Origin: Methanomethylovorans sp041447285
GTDB lineage: Archaea; Halobacteriota; Methanosarcinia; Methanosarcinales; Methanosarcinaceae
DNA: 17,097 bases
Reading direction: 5' to 3'
Assembly (NCBI RefSeq): GCF_041447285.1
Contig: NZ_JBGMEB010000011.1
Coordinates: forward strand, 1-17,097
Under the pieces are notes generated by a model. The model did not search any database. It was given only the letters and a program-made list of their open reading frames with translations, and was not told the DNA's origin. The position numbers were made by a program, and so were the translations under genes. Each line of letters opens with the position of its first letter. The stretch's first letter is position 1. Shown piece after piece: positions 5,880-13,910 of this stretch.

Positions 5880-7916
5880 TTATTCGGCATCAATTATTTT
5901 TAGGTAATCTGATTTTTCTTCTGTTGAAGAGTATGCTATTATTAAGTTACCTTTAAAGAAAGAGGTAATTAGTCTTGGAAGTACATGCAACATGGGGTGC
6001 CATCCAGGAGTGTTTCTTCGTGTGCTGATGGATATTATTAGTTCGTTAGGGGAGTCGCCTTTTGCACGCAACATATCGCTAAGAAGTTTCCATCCCTCTA
6101 GAAATTCAAAGCTGATTGGAATATCTGGACTTAGTTTTTTGAATATTTCCTTATAGGTTGTCAGGTTATCCTTTATTACTAGGACTTTTACAGGCGCTGA
6201 TGTACCTTCTGAGATCCTTTTTATTATGTCAACAACATGGTATAATCCTACATTGTGGTCAATGCCATTAGGTATTATAATGGTGATATTCTTTGTGTTG
6301 CATAGAGGCTCTTTTATCATTGAAACAAGCACAAGTTTTTCCGTTCCACGCAATAATTGGTCAGTGATTGACCCAATTGCACTTTCCTTTGGAGAATGCA
6401 CGCCATCCCAACCAATAACAATTGTTGATATTCGGTTTTCAATGACTGCTTTCATGATTCCATAGGCTATATTGTAATCAATCCGTACATGGGTTTTGAC
6501 AGGAACTTCAGCGCATGCGGCATAGTTAATAGTCTCTTGAAGCATCTTCTCCGCTTCAATTACATTTTTTTCTGAGTTCGAATCATTGTACTTTACTACG
6601 GAAAGCACATGCAAAGGCTCATCAGACTTCCTATCTCTGATCATAAGAGCTAGGTCCATTAAGGGCTGCTTATACGTTGATTCTGTTGAAAATGGAATAA
6701 TAATACGAAGATATTCTTTTGAAGGATTATATGTTGATTTGTCTTCAAAAGCAACTCTACTACCATACTTTTCAACAATCTGGGGACTTATTATTCCTAC
6801 AACAAGTATCATCATAACTACAGCATTTACCATATCTTCATCAAAAAGACCTGCATCAAAGGCAATTAATACAATTGCAAGGGCTGCTGCAGCATGGCCT
6901 ATCGACAACCCGAACATGCTCATTATCTGATTCTTTCCGTATTTGTAAACAAGGCCCGTAACCCATGCAGCTCCAAGCTTTGCAGCGAACATAATGAATA
7001 TCATCCAGAGTGCCAGTATGAAGTGTTTTCCACCTCCAAAGAATGAATGGATATTTGTCAGCATACCAACTGAAAGAAGGAAGAAAGGTATGAATAGAGC
7101 ATTTCCTACAAATTCTATTCTATTCATAAGAGGGCTGTTGTTTGGGATTAGTCTATTAAGCAAAAGACCGGCAAGAAATGCTCCAATGATGGGTTCAAAA
7201 CCTGCTATCTTTGCAAGATATGCTACAATAAAAACTACAGCTAATACAAAAAGGAATTCAAAGTAACTCTCGTCCGTAAGATTACTAAAGAACCATCTGG
7301 CAATACGGGGTACGGTAAACCATGATCCTATAAATAATACTATTAAGCCTAGGCCTAGGTTAATCCAAAATAAATTACTAAGGCTCCCTTCAAGAGATGA
7401 TAGCACAATTGCAAGGACCATTAAAGCTAGCGTTTCAGCAAGCATTGTGCCACCAATAGTCGCTGTGATAGCTTCGTTGTTAACTATACCAAGTCTCTTT
7501 ATAACTGGATATGCAAGCAAGGTTTGCGAGGCAACAACTGCAGCAAAAAGCAGAGCTTCAGGGAAAGAGAGATTTAATATGTAGTATCCTATGGCAGTGC
7601 CTGCAACCTGCGGTATTAGAAATGAAAGCATCCCAAAGATAAGACTTCGATCAATTTTTTCGATGAACTTGTTTATGTTGACTTCCAGACCTGTTACAAA
7701 CATCAGGTAAACAATACCTATCTCTTCTAGAAGTATAATCGTTTCACTGCGATCCAATATATGCAATGCATTGGGACCAATAAGAGCCCCAGTAAGGATT
7801 ATTCCTATCATCCCTGGGAGTCTAAATGATTTAAACAGAAGGGGTGCTATGAGGAACACCAGCATGGCCAGTGCGAATATCAGTACTGGTTCATGTATGG
7901 GGATTCCAGAAAACAT
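5880..7916 (-). CDS. CPA2-family cation/proton antiporter with universal-stress-like C-terminal domains, 678 aa
   Basis: Integral membrane exchanger for Na+ or K+ against H+ (Na_H_Exchanger family, KefB-like). Residues 1-385 carry about 12 hydrophobic segments with CPA2 hallmarks: FRLPGMIGIILTGALIGP (31-48), GAFLAGLLL (245-253) and FIPFFLLSVGM (275-285). At the site where many CPA2 proteins have an Asp-Asp pair, the matching segment reads LAETLALMVLAI (159-170), leaving one acid, E161. Residues 400-535 look like a universal stress protein domain with the nucleotide-binding pattern G-x2-G-x9-G-S at 502-516. Residues 541-665 look like a second such domain without that motif. This layout suggests transport gated by nucleotide or stress signals. 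The start is ATG 7916; its ribosome binding site is weak (GAGAG). It is monocistronic, divergent from ycaO across a 517-base gap. Confidence 0.9.
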   Translation of the reverse strand: MFSGIPIHEPVLIFALAMLVFLIAPLLFKSFRLPGMIGIILTGALIGPNALHILDRSETIILLEEIGIVYLMFVTGLEVNINKFIEKIDRSLIFGMLSFLIPQVAGTAIGYYILNLSFPEALLFAAVVASQTLLAYPVIKRLGIVNNEAITATIGGTMLAETLALMVLAIVLSSLEGSLSNLFWINLGLGLIVLFIGSWFTVPRIARWFFSNLTDESYFEFLFVLAVVFIVAYLAKIAGFEPIIGAFLAGLLLNRLIPNNSPLMNRIEFVGNALFIPFFLLSVGMLTNIHSFFGGGKHFILALWMIFIMFAAKLGAAWVTGLVYKYGKNQIMSMFGLSIGHAAAALAIVLIAFDAGLFDEDMVNAVVMMILVVGIISPQIVEKYGSRVAFEDKSTYNPSKEYLRIIIPFSTESTYKQPLMDLALMIRDRKSDEPLHVLSVVKYNDSNSEKNVIEAEKMLQETINYAACAEVPVKTHVRIDYNIAYGIMKAVIENRISTIVIGWDGVHSPKESAIGSITDQLLRGTEKLVLVSMIKEPLCNTKNITIIIPNGIDHNVGLYHVVDIIKRISEGTSAPVKVLVIKDNLTTYKEIFKKLSPDIPISFEFLEGWKLLSDMLRAKGDSPNELIISISTRRNTPGWHPMLHVLPRLITSFFKGNLIIAYSSTEEKSDYLKIIDAE

Positions 7917-8433
7917 ATTTACTCTCGTTGTATCTGCTCAACTGCTTTATCTGAAGATGCTATATCTTAAATTAATTTAATGATGGCACTTTTTACTAAA
8001 TATATTCATCTATTGTTGAGCGAAATTTGATATTCTGGTAGTTCTCAGGCGTATGTTACTGAAAAACTCTTTTGTTATTTTTATTGGAACAACGCATCAT
8101 TGAGCAATGGTAACATCAGCTTATGTGATTTTATAATATTACTATGTCCAGAATGGTACAAAATATAGTTACTTTATATGCATTGTATGTAATTGTAGTC
8201 TCTTTGAAGTGCCATTTTAGCCAAATTATCTCTTGTTTCAGCGTTATTTATGTTTCAGTAGCTGTAAATTGTTACGTGTAATTCTCTGGGTGTTGCAATA
8301 TCCAGAAGTTAGGTACGCAAGAGCCTATGTTTGATGACTTCCAAAAGAATATGATTGTCTCGGAGTGCTTTATGTGAGAATCGCAACGTTGGCGTCGTAA
8401 AGCATATAATGCATGCAGGAGAGTTTCGCTATA
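7917..8433. other. 517-base divergent intergenic region between the antiporter and ycaO
   Basis: No ORF with a convincing ribosome binding site, no tRNA and no strong hairpin was found. For the antiporter, an AT-rich TTAATTTAAGATATA on the minus strand (about 7960-7976) is a TATA candidate. For ycaO there are two: TTTATATG near 8173-8180 (leader about 230 bases) and CTTTATGTG near 8368-8376 (short leader). A 16-codon ORF from 8327 lacks a ribosome binding site. Confidence 0.5.
8418..8423 (+). promoter_or_regulatory. Ribosome binding site supporting the ycaO start at 8434
   Basis: GGAGAG lies 10 bases before ATG 8434 and inside the seven-codon extension that an upstream ATG (8413) would add. 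No comparable site precedes 8413. Confidence 0.55.
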
Positions 8434-9711
8434 ATGCCCGAGATCATCATAGACAAATCACTTACTTATATTGAGGGAACTCAGCGTGTTTTCACAGAAG
8501 AGGAAACTCTTCAAAGAGTTCAGCCACTGCTTAAATATATTGGAGTTACCCGTATTGCTAATATCACAGACCTTGATAGAATTGGTATACCTGTATTTTC
8601 CAGTATAAGGCCCAGTGCAGCGGAAGGTGCTATCTCTGTATATTCTGGAAAGGGATCGAACGAGACTCAAGCGCGTCTATCTGCAATCATGGAAAGCTTT
8701 GAGCGCTGCCTTGCAGAACGCAGCGGTGTTAATAAAAACGTAAAAGAAGGGATTGCTTCTCACGAGTTAATCGAGACTCCGGAAATTGCAAGTGGGAGTC
8801 ATAATGTCATAGATCCTCATTCACTTCTGCTCCCTGAACAACTAATGCCTTCTTCCCGCATCGAATGGACAACCGGGTGGGACCTGCTGAAAAAAGAAGA
8901 AGTTTTAGTGCCAACTAATTCTGTATATCATCCATATGATGCACCTGGAATGTCTGTGAAGCTTTTCCGTACCAACACTAATGGTCTGGCTGCTGGTAAT
9001 ACTATTGAAGAAGCTGTTTTTCATGGGCTGCTGGAAGTTCTGGAAAGAGATGCTCTCAGTGGTGCAGAGTTTAATCGTTTCCCTGGAAAGGAGATCGTAC
9101 TTACGGAAGATGATGGAGAGAACTTCAGACTCATGCAGATGTGCAAAGAAAAAGGTATTGATATCAAATTATGGTTATTGTTCCATGATACCGGTGTTCC
9201 TACAGTTGTTGCTGCAATGGACGACGTGCAGCTAAAAGATCCAGCACTGCTTGTAATGGGTGCTGGTTCACATCTTGATCCTTCCATAGCCGTGAGGAGA
9301 GCTATTACAGAGGCTGCTCAGTCAAGAGTAGTGCAGATCCATGGTGCAAGAGAAGATACAGAAAGGGAAAAAGTCGTAAGAGATATCGGCTACGATCGTA
9401 TCAAACGCATGAACAGGTACTGGTACGAAGAAGGTGAAAAAGTAAATCTTTCTGATATTAAAGATCTGTCTACTGATCGTCCTTCCTCTAACATTTCCTT
9501 ATTGCTTGAAAAGATAGGTAATGTAGCTGAACGTGCAGTAGTTGTTGATTTATCTCGAGAAAGTATAGGTGTACCAGTAGTAAGAGTTATCGTGCCAACC
9601 TTTGAGTTGTACACGATTGACCGTGAACGCATGGGCAGTAGGATAAAAAATTCTCCTCGCAAAAAACTACCTGCTGAGGAGAGACCCTGGAAGCGGAGAA
9701 TGGTTCGTTGA
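8434..9711 (+). CDS. ycaO: YcaO-family cyclodehydratase (methanogenesis marker protein 1), McrA thioamidation, 425 aa
   Basis: YcaO enzymes use ATP to activate a peptide backbone amide. In methanogens this one, with TfuA, installs the thioglycine in the active-site subunit McrA of methyl-coenzyme M reductase, acting in the cytoplasm with a sulfide donor. ATP-binding motifs are visible: S-x3-E-x2-E-R at 83-91 (SAIMESFER), the second acidic set in EEAVFHGLLEVLERDA (192-207), and RAITEAAQSR (289-298). The conserved VFSSIRPSAAEGAISVYSGKG (54-74) is typical of the methanogen branch. The C-terminus is a basic tail without the PxPxP ending of azole-forming YcaO proteins, as expected for a thioamide-type enzyme. 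The start is taken at ATG 8434; an upstream in-frame ATG at 8413 would add MQESFAI. Its stop overlaps the tfuA start, so the two are translationally coupled. Confidence 0.93.
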   Translation: MPEIIIDKSLTYIEGTQRVFTEEETLQRVQPLLKYIGVTRIANITDLDRIGIPVFSSIRPSAAEGAISVYSGKGSNETQARLSAIMESFERCLAERSGVNKNVKEGIASHELIETPEIASGSHNVIDPHSLLLPEQLMPSSRIEWTTGWDLLKKEEVLVPTNSVYHPYDAPGMSVKLFRTNTNGLAAGNTIEEAVFHGLLEVLERDALSGAEFNRFPGKEIVLTEDDGENFRLMQMCKEKGIDIKLWLLFHDTGVPTVVAAMDDVQLKDPALLVMGAGSHLDPSIAVRRAITEAAQSRVVQIHGAREDTEREKVVRDIGYDRIKRMNRYWYEEGEKVNLSDIKDLSTDRPSSNISLLLEKIGNVAERAVVVDLSRESIGVPVVRVIVPTFELYTIDRERMGSRIKNSPRKKLPAEERPWKRRMVR

Positions 9712-10370
9712 TGAATGATAAAAAGATCGTGGTATTCACAGGCACCAGCATAAGTCATAGTGAGGCAAGGACTCTGCTGGATGCCACATACATGCCACCA
9801 ATTTTCAGAGGAAATATAGATGAGGTACTCAGGCAAGGGTACAATATCATCGGTATAATAGATGGTATATTCTTTAATAGGGCAGCTGTTGCCCATAAGG
9901 AGATCCTCAGGGCTCTTGAATCAGGGGTTAAAGTTGTCGGAGGTGGCAGTATGGGAGCTCTCAGAGCATCTGAACTTGATGTGCATGGAATGATTGGGGT
10001 GGGAAGGGTCTATGAATGGTACAGGGACGGTGTAATCGAGGACGATGATGAGGTTGGAGTTGCTACAAATCCTGATACTTTTGAGCCGGTGTCTGCTCCT
10101 ATGGTAAACATACGCGAGACTTTAAAAGCTGCATGTGGGAAAGGCATTATTACATCGGTTGTTTGTCAGGAGCTTATTAATATAGCCAAGAAGACTCAAT
10201 ATGGGCAAAGGAGCTACCTCGGCACTGTACGGAATGGAATAAAAGCCGGGTTATTTTCCGAAGATGTGGGGACGAAGCTGTTGGATTATTGTCGCAATCA
10301 AGAGACAGATGTTAAAAAAGAAGATGCGATCATGGTATTGAATAAGATAAAAGAGATAGCTAATTTTTAA
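9711..10370 (+). CDS. tfuA: TfuA-like thioamidation partner of YcaO, 219 aa
   Basis: TfuA-family protein that works with YcaO; in studied systems it helps deliver sulfur, apparently by releasing it from a thiocarboxylated carrier protein. The signature GGGSMGALRASEL is at 77-89, preceded by the N-terminal strand VVFTGTSISHSEA (7-19) and followed by GVGRVYEWYRDGVIEDDDEVGV (96-117), all typical of the family. ATG 9711 shares one base with the ycaO TGA. A TTG at 9708 would add one residue and cannot be excluded. The tight coupling supports a two-gene operon. The sulfur carrier is not encoded in this window. Confidence 0.92.
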   Translation: MNDKKIVVFTGTSISHSEARTLLDATYMPPIFRGNIDEVLRQGYNIIGIIDGIFFNRAAVAHKEILRALESGVKVVGGGSMGALRASELDVHGMIGVGRVYEWYRDGVIEDDDEVGVATNPDTFEPVSAPMVNIRETLKAACGKGIITSVVCQELINIAKKTQYGQRSYLGTVRNGIKAGLFSEDVGTKLLDYCRNQETDVKKEDAIMVLNKIKEIANF

Positions 10371-10452
10371 GTATCTATTTTTAGTTCTTCTCTGACATGG
10401 CATGTAGCTATTTTTCTTAAAAACTATTTATTGCATTTAGTGTCTCAATAAG

Positions 10453-10484
10453 AGCCGGACTATACGAATAACGGCTTTAAAGTT
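10453..10484 (+). promoter_or_regulatory. Candidate promoter of the SMR gene with a 5-bp inverted repeat
   Basis: AGCCG (10453-10457) and CGGCT (10472-10476) are inverted arms 14 bases apart, and the right arm touches a TATA-like CTTTAAAGTTT (10475-10484), about 20-29 bases before ATG 10504. This spacing implies a nearly leaderless message. The repeat is short and could be chance. Confidence 0.3.
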
Positions 10485-10503
10485 TACAACATAATAGAGA
10501 AGT

Positions 10504-10827
10504 ATGAGCTATCTATACCTTGCAGCTGCAATACTGTTCGAGATATGCGGGACCACATGTATGAAACTGTCTGAGGGGTTTACAAGAACATTGCCATGGA
10601 TATTGATATTTGTGTTCTATGGTATCAGTTTTGTATCGTTTACCATCGCCCTGAAAAAGATCGATGTAAGTGTTGCCTATGCTATATGGGCAGGACTTGG
10701 GGTTGCATTGATCTCACTTATTGGGTTCATAGGTTTTAACGAACCAATGTCCCTCATAAGAATAATGTCCCTTGCACTGATCATAATAGGAGTGGTCGGA
10801 CTGCATTTAAGCACCAACCTCCATTAA
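10504..10827 (+). CDS. Small multidrug resistance (SMR) family transporter, EmrE-like, 107 aa
   Basis: Four-helix membrane protein that works as a dimer and exchanges protons for toxic cations. The essential membrane glutamate is E13 in ILFEICGTTCMKLSEGFT, aligned to EmrE E14. The Y39 and AYAIWAGLG (59-67, with W62) substrate-pocket residues also match EmrE, each shifted by one. The E-x-x-G-T-T motif in helix 1 resembles the quaternary-ammonium (Qac) subtype more than the guanidinium (Gdx) subtype, which usually has Trp there. Only one SMR gene is present, so a homodimer is expected. It lies 133 bases after tfuA and may have its own promoter. Polyamine export is an alternative role. Confidence 0.92.
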   Translation: MSYLYLAAAILFEICGTTCMKLSEGFTRTLPWILIFVFYGISFVSFTIALKKIDVSVAYAIWAGLGVALISLIGFIGFNEPMSLIRIMSLALIIIGVVGLHLSTNLH

Positions 10828-10833
10828 TTATTT

Positions 10834-10864
10834 TAGGATATTAACTTTAATGCTGCATATCCTA
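10834..10864. terminator. Hairpin in the convergent gap between the SMR gene and the metal permease
   Basis: Perfect 8-bp inverted repeat TAGGATAT (10834-10841) / ATATCCTA (10857-10864) with a 15-base loop fills the 37-base gap between two convergent stops. No long T run follows on either strand, so termination is inferred from position and symmetry. Confidence 0.4.
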
Positions 10865-11680
10865 TTAAGCATGAACCTTTTTTGTAATGCCGTCATACAT
10901 GAAATGGATGATATATACTACTGACATCACAAGGATGATCGTGGCACCTGATGGTATGTCCAGGGTATAGGAAAGAATTAGTCCCATTATACTGAATAAC
11001 GCCCCAAAGAAGATAGACAGGTACATCATATTACGCAGGTTATGTGTGTAATGTGCGCTCAGACTAGCTGGCATTGTAAGCAAGGCAATGATTAGGATTA
11101 TTCCTACTACTTTTATGAGCAGCACAATAGTAAGGGCTATGAGGCATAAAAGTAGCAAATACATGCGTTCAACAGCAACCCCCATCACAGATGCAAATTC
11201 TTCATCGAAACACATAGCCATGAATTCTTTGTAGAAAGCATATACGATTATCATTATAAGTGCATCAAGAATAAGCATCACGTACAAGTCAGATGTAGAA
11301 ACCGTGAGTATGTTTCCAAAAAGATAGGTCATCAGATCTGGAGCATAACCTGGTGTCATGTTAATGAATATTATTCCAAGTGCCATTCCCAATGACCATA
11401 ATATGCTGGTAGCTGTATCTTCGGATACCTTTGAACGTTTGCTCACAAGTCCCATCACTAAGGCGGACAGTAAGCTGAAAGGTATGAGGCCATATAGGGG
11501 GTTTATTCCGAGGAAATATCCAAGGCCAATGCCACCGAATGAAGCATGAGTGATACCTCCGCTAATAGATGCTATTTTTTTCACAACTACATACACACCT
11601 ATGATTCCACAGGCTATACTTGCGAGTATTGCAGTGAGAAGGGCATTCCTCATAAAGTCGTACTGAAGGATCTCTATCAT
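10865..11680 (-). CDS. Metal ABC transporter permease (ZnuB/MntB type, ABC-3 family), 271 aa
   Basis: Membrane subunit of a zinc- or manganese-type importer, with about eight hydrophobic segments. Family marks are SGGITHASFGGIGLGYFLG (40-58), the cytoplasmic coupling segment CFDEEFASVMGV (156-167) and IPSGATIIL near the C-terminus. ATG 11680 has GAGGTA 9 bases upstream, which overlaps the TGA of the ATPase gene, so the two are translationally linked (12-base gap). It is the last gene of the regulator-lipoprotein-ATPase-permease operon. Metal specificity cannot be read from the permease. Confidence 0.93.
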   Translation of the reverse strand: MIEILQYDFMRNALLTAILASIACGIIGVYVVVKKIASISGGITHASFGGIGLGYFLGINPLYGLIPFSLLSALVMGLVSKRSKVSEDTATSILWSLGMALGIIFINMTPGYAPDLMTYLFGNILTVSTSDLYVMLILDALIMIIVYAFYKEFMAMCFDEEFASVMGVAVERMYLLLLCLIALTIVLLIKVVGIILIIALLTMPASLSAHYTHNLRNMMYLSIFFGALFSIMGLILSYTLDIPSGATIILVMSVVYIIHFMYDGITKKVHA

Positions 11681-11692
11681 ATTTTTGTTACC

Positions 11693-12442
11693 TCAATGGA
11701 TTTTAAGCACTCTGTGTGGCATTCCATGTGCAAGCATTTCCACGGGACATACATAAGCTGCTTCAAGATCCTCTGGGCTTAACTCTTTGGAGTTATGATA
11801 GTGTAATTTTCTGTTCAAGCATGCGACTTTATCAACATAAATAGAAATAGCGCTGATATCGTGAGAGACCATAACAATTGCTATATGCTGTTTTAGTTCC
11901 TGCAATAGTTCATAAAACTCTTTTTGCATCACTGAATCTACGCCTGTTGCGGGTTCATCAAGTATCAGGAGTTTTGGATCCGTGACAAGCGACCTCGCGA
12001 TGAATACTCTTTGGCGTTGCCCGCCGGATAATTCACTAATCTGCCTATCTTTGTATTCAAGCATTTTTACCTTCTTCAAAGCTTCATAGGCAGCTTGATT
12101 GTCTTTTTCACCGTATTTTCTAAAGGGGGCTACATTGTTCATACGTCCCATCAGTACGACTTCCCATACGCTAATGGGGAAAGTAAGATTTAATGACGCA
12201 TATTGGGGAACATATCCCACATACTTACGCGTCTTTTCTGGTTTATCTCCCAGAAGCTTCACAACCCCTTTTTCAGGGGTTATGAGGCCAAGGATTACTT
12301 TCAATAGTGTACTTTTTCCTCCTCCGTTAGGTCCAATGATGCCCAAGAAATCCTTTTCGTGTACTTTGAGGCTTACATCCTCAAGTACTGTAACATTTCC
12401 ATAGTTCACCCATACATTTTGAAGTTCTATGACCTCTGTCAT
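11693..12442 (-). CDS. Metal ABC transporter ATP-binding protein (ZnuC/MntA type), 249 aa
   Basis: Cytoplasmic ATPase that drives the permease. Walker A GPNGGGKST is at 37-45, the Q-loop Q80 in YVPQYA, the signature LSGGQRQR at 138-145, Walker B LLILDEP at 158-164 and the H-loop H194 in MVSHD. The C-terminal CPVEMLAHGMPHRVLKIH (232-249) is the Cys/His-rich tail typical of this metal-importer branch. Its ATG directly follows the TAA of the lipoprotein gene (no gap), and an AAGGA ribosome binding site lies inside that gene's end. All catalytic motifs are intact. Confidence 0.95.
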   Translation of the reverse strand: MTEVIELQNVWVNYGNVTVLEDVSLKVHEKDFLGIIGPNGGGKSTLLKVILGLITPEKGVVKLLGDKPEKTRKYVGYVPQYASLNLTFPISVWEVVLMGRMNNVAPFRKYGEKDNQAAYEALKKVKMLEYKDRQISELSGGQRQRVFIARSLVTDPKLLILDEPATGVDSVMQKEFYELLQELKQHIAIVMVSHDISAISIYVDKVACLNRKLHYHNSKELSPEDLEAAYVCPVEMLAHGMPHRVLKIH

Positions 12443-13342
12443 TTATGCCAGTCCTTTTGCAAATGCACTAGAAACCCTATCCAAGTTATCTATATAACCC
12501 TTTGCAAGTGGATCTACTTCTACAACCTCTCCACCTATTTGGTCTGCAATTGTCTTTGCGCTTGCTGTACTAAATCCACTTTGCACAAAGATTACTTTAA
12601 TTCCTTTTTCTTTAGCTTCATCTATGAGTTTTTGCATGTCCTGTGGACTTGGTTCTTTGCCTCCTACTTCTACAGCAATTTCATGCAGGCCATAGTCCTT
12701 TGCAAAATATGCCCATGCCGGATGGTATACCATAAAACTAGTTCCTTCTTTTCCTGCAAGTGCAGTTTTCAGTTTTGTATCTGCTTCGTCCAGCTTAGCA
12801 ATATAGCTGTCATAATTTTGTTTGTATACTGTTTCATTATCAGGGTCGATGGATACAAGTCCGTCATATATGTTTTTCACCATTATTTTTGCATTCAGAG
12901 GTGAAGTCCATACATGAGGGTCTGCACCAGTATCTCCATCTGGATCATCTTCAATCATTACTTGTGTAATGCCTGCAGAAGAATTAACGACTAACATTTT
13001 TGAATTAATTGAAATTAATTTGTCCATCCATACTGTTTCGAAAGAAAGCCCTGATCCAACCTTTACGTACATTTGAGCATTACTCAGGTTTTTGAGTTGG
13101 CCTGGTGTAGGTTCATAAGAATGTGGGTCAGAACCAGGGGGTACCATCACTACTGTTTTGACTTTCTCTCCTCCTATCTGTTCCACAAATTCTGCCTGTG
13201 GAAGGATGCTTACTGCAACTACCAGTTTGTCACTGGAAGATTCTGCTTGCGTAGAATTTTCCTGCACTTTTTCAGTACATCCGCTAAACAACAATACAGC
13301 GCATATTGCGAAGATTGCTAATGGTTTTATTAGTTTATTCAT
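12443..13342 (-). CDS. Metal-binding lipoprotein of a Znu/Mnt-type ABC importer, 299 aa
   Basis: Extracytoplasmic substrate-binding protein of the cluster A-I (ZnuA/MntC/TroA) family that hands the metal to the permease. An N-terminal hydrophobic segment ends in the lipobox LLFSGC with lipidated C22, followed by a Ser/Glu-rich linker. Likely metal ligands are H74 (DPHSYEPTP), H143 (DPHVW), H207 (VYHPAW) and D277 (EVDPLA), the family's His3-Asp set. The long His-rich loop of many zinc ZnuA proteins is missing; only a short acidic stretch EDDPDGDTGAD (131-141) precedes H143. Specificity between Zn and Mn is therefore open. The start is ATG 13342, set by the ribosome binding site; a GTG at 13366 would add eight basic residues. 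First structural gene after the regulator, 91 bases downstream of it. Confidence 0.93.
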   Translation of the reverse strand: MNKLIKPLAIFAICAVLLFSGCTEKVQENSTQAESSSDKLVVAVSILPQAEFVEQIGGEKVKTVVMVPPGSDPHSYEPTPGQLKNLSNAQMYVKVGSGLSFETVWMDKLISINSKMLVVNSSAGITQVMIEDDPDGDTGADPHVWTSPLNAKIMVKNIYDGLVSIDPDNETVYKQNYDSYIAKLDEADTKLKTALAGKEGTSFMVYHPAWAYFAKDYGLHEIAVEVGGKEPSPQDMQKLIDEAKEKGIKVIFVQSGFSTASAKTIADQIGGEVVEVDPLAKGYIDNLDRVSSAFAKGLA

Positions 13343-13345
13343 ACT

Positions 13346-13352
13346 CCACCTT
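13346..13352 (-). promoter_or_regulatory. Ribosome binding site supporting the lipoprotein start at 13342
   Basis: AAGGTGG on the minus strand lies 3 bases before ATG 13342. The alternative GTG at 13366 has no comparable site. Confidence 0.65.
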
Positions 13353-13433
13353 TTGTTTCTTTTCACTAATGTTCTATCTACTCAAAAAATTTGGGCTAAT
13401 ACCAACTTACTATGGTAAAAAAATTATACAGGA

Positions 13434-13865
13434 TTAGGAATGCTCTCCTATCTTACATGATCCGTGTGGTATCTTTCCGCAGACACTTACTGTTGGATGT
13501 CCCATTGAAGCACATATCTTTTCAATGGCAGCTTTGGAAACATAAGCCTCGAATCTGGAGACTTCATGGCAGGATTCTTCGGCAGAAAGTCCGTAATGTG
13601 TCAGAAGAAGGCTTAAGATGTTATGTCTGTGGACCAGGAATTGTGCATATTCTTTACCTTTTTCTGTCAACTTTACTCCTCTGTAAGGAACATGGTCCAC
13701 ATATCCCTGGGATGCAAGGTCTGCCAGGGTCTTTGTTGTTGTGGATGGATCTACATTGAGTTCGGATGATATGTCAGTTGTACGTACTGTTTCATCCTTT
13801 TTAAGAAGGAACTTTAGGTACTCAACCTTCTTTGGGGATACTTCCAGTCCTGTAAAGGATTCCAT
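13434..13865 (-). CDS. DtxR/MntR-family metal-dependent transcription regulator, 143 aa
   Basis: Likely metal sensor controlling the importer operon it heads. Residues 8-75 form a winged helix-turn-helix, with the recognition part VDPSTTTKTLADLASQGYVDHVPYRGVKLTEKG at 38-70. Residues 76-143 match the DtxR dimerisation and metal-binding region (HRHNILSLLLTHYGLSAEES at 79-98). Classic ligands are changed: aligned by eye, the Cys102/Glu105/His106 trio of DtxR reads S103/E106/A107, and His98 reads C99. The C-terminus carries extra Cys/His residues (H123, C129, H134, C137, H142). There is no SH3-like third domain, as in MntR. The start is ATG 13865 with AAGGA upstream. The metal sensed, and whether it autoregulates, are not known. 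Confidence 0.85.
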   Translation of the reverse strand: MESFTGLEVSPKKVEYLKFLLKKDETVRTTDISSELNVDPSTTTKTLADLASQGYVDHVPYRGVKLTEKGKEYAQFLVHRHNILSLLLTHYGLSAEESCHEVSRFEAYVSKAAIEKICASMGHPTVSVCGKIPHGSCKIGEHS

Positions 13866-13910
13866 GAATCCTTGTAGGAATAGGGATTATTTAACTTTTT
13901 TGATATGGTC

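Noticed and set aside
9390..9896. 168-aa minus-strand frame across the ycaO-tfuA junction
   Set aside because: Antisense to two conserved genes with intact motifs; composition is not protein-like and no start signal is visible.
12359..12904. 181-aa plus-strand frame opposite the metal lipoprotein and ATPase genes
   Set aside because: Cys/Phe/Tyr-rich shadow of well-supported minus-strand genes, with no ribosome binding site.
13343..13352. GGAGTAT before the lipoprotein start as a copy of the 20-bp palindrome arm
   Set aside because: The match is produced by the ribosome binding site plus start codon, with no symmetric partner.
13412..13759. 115-aa plus-strand frame opposite the DtxR-family gene
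   Set aside because: Shadow of a recognised winged-helix regulator.
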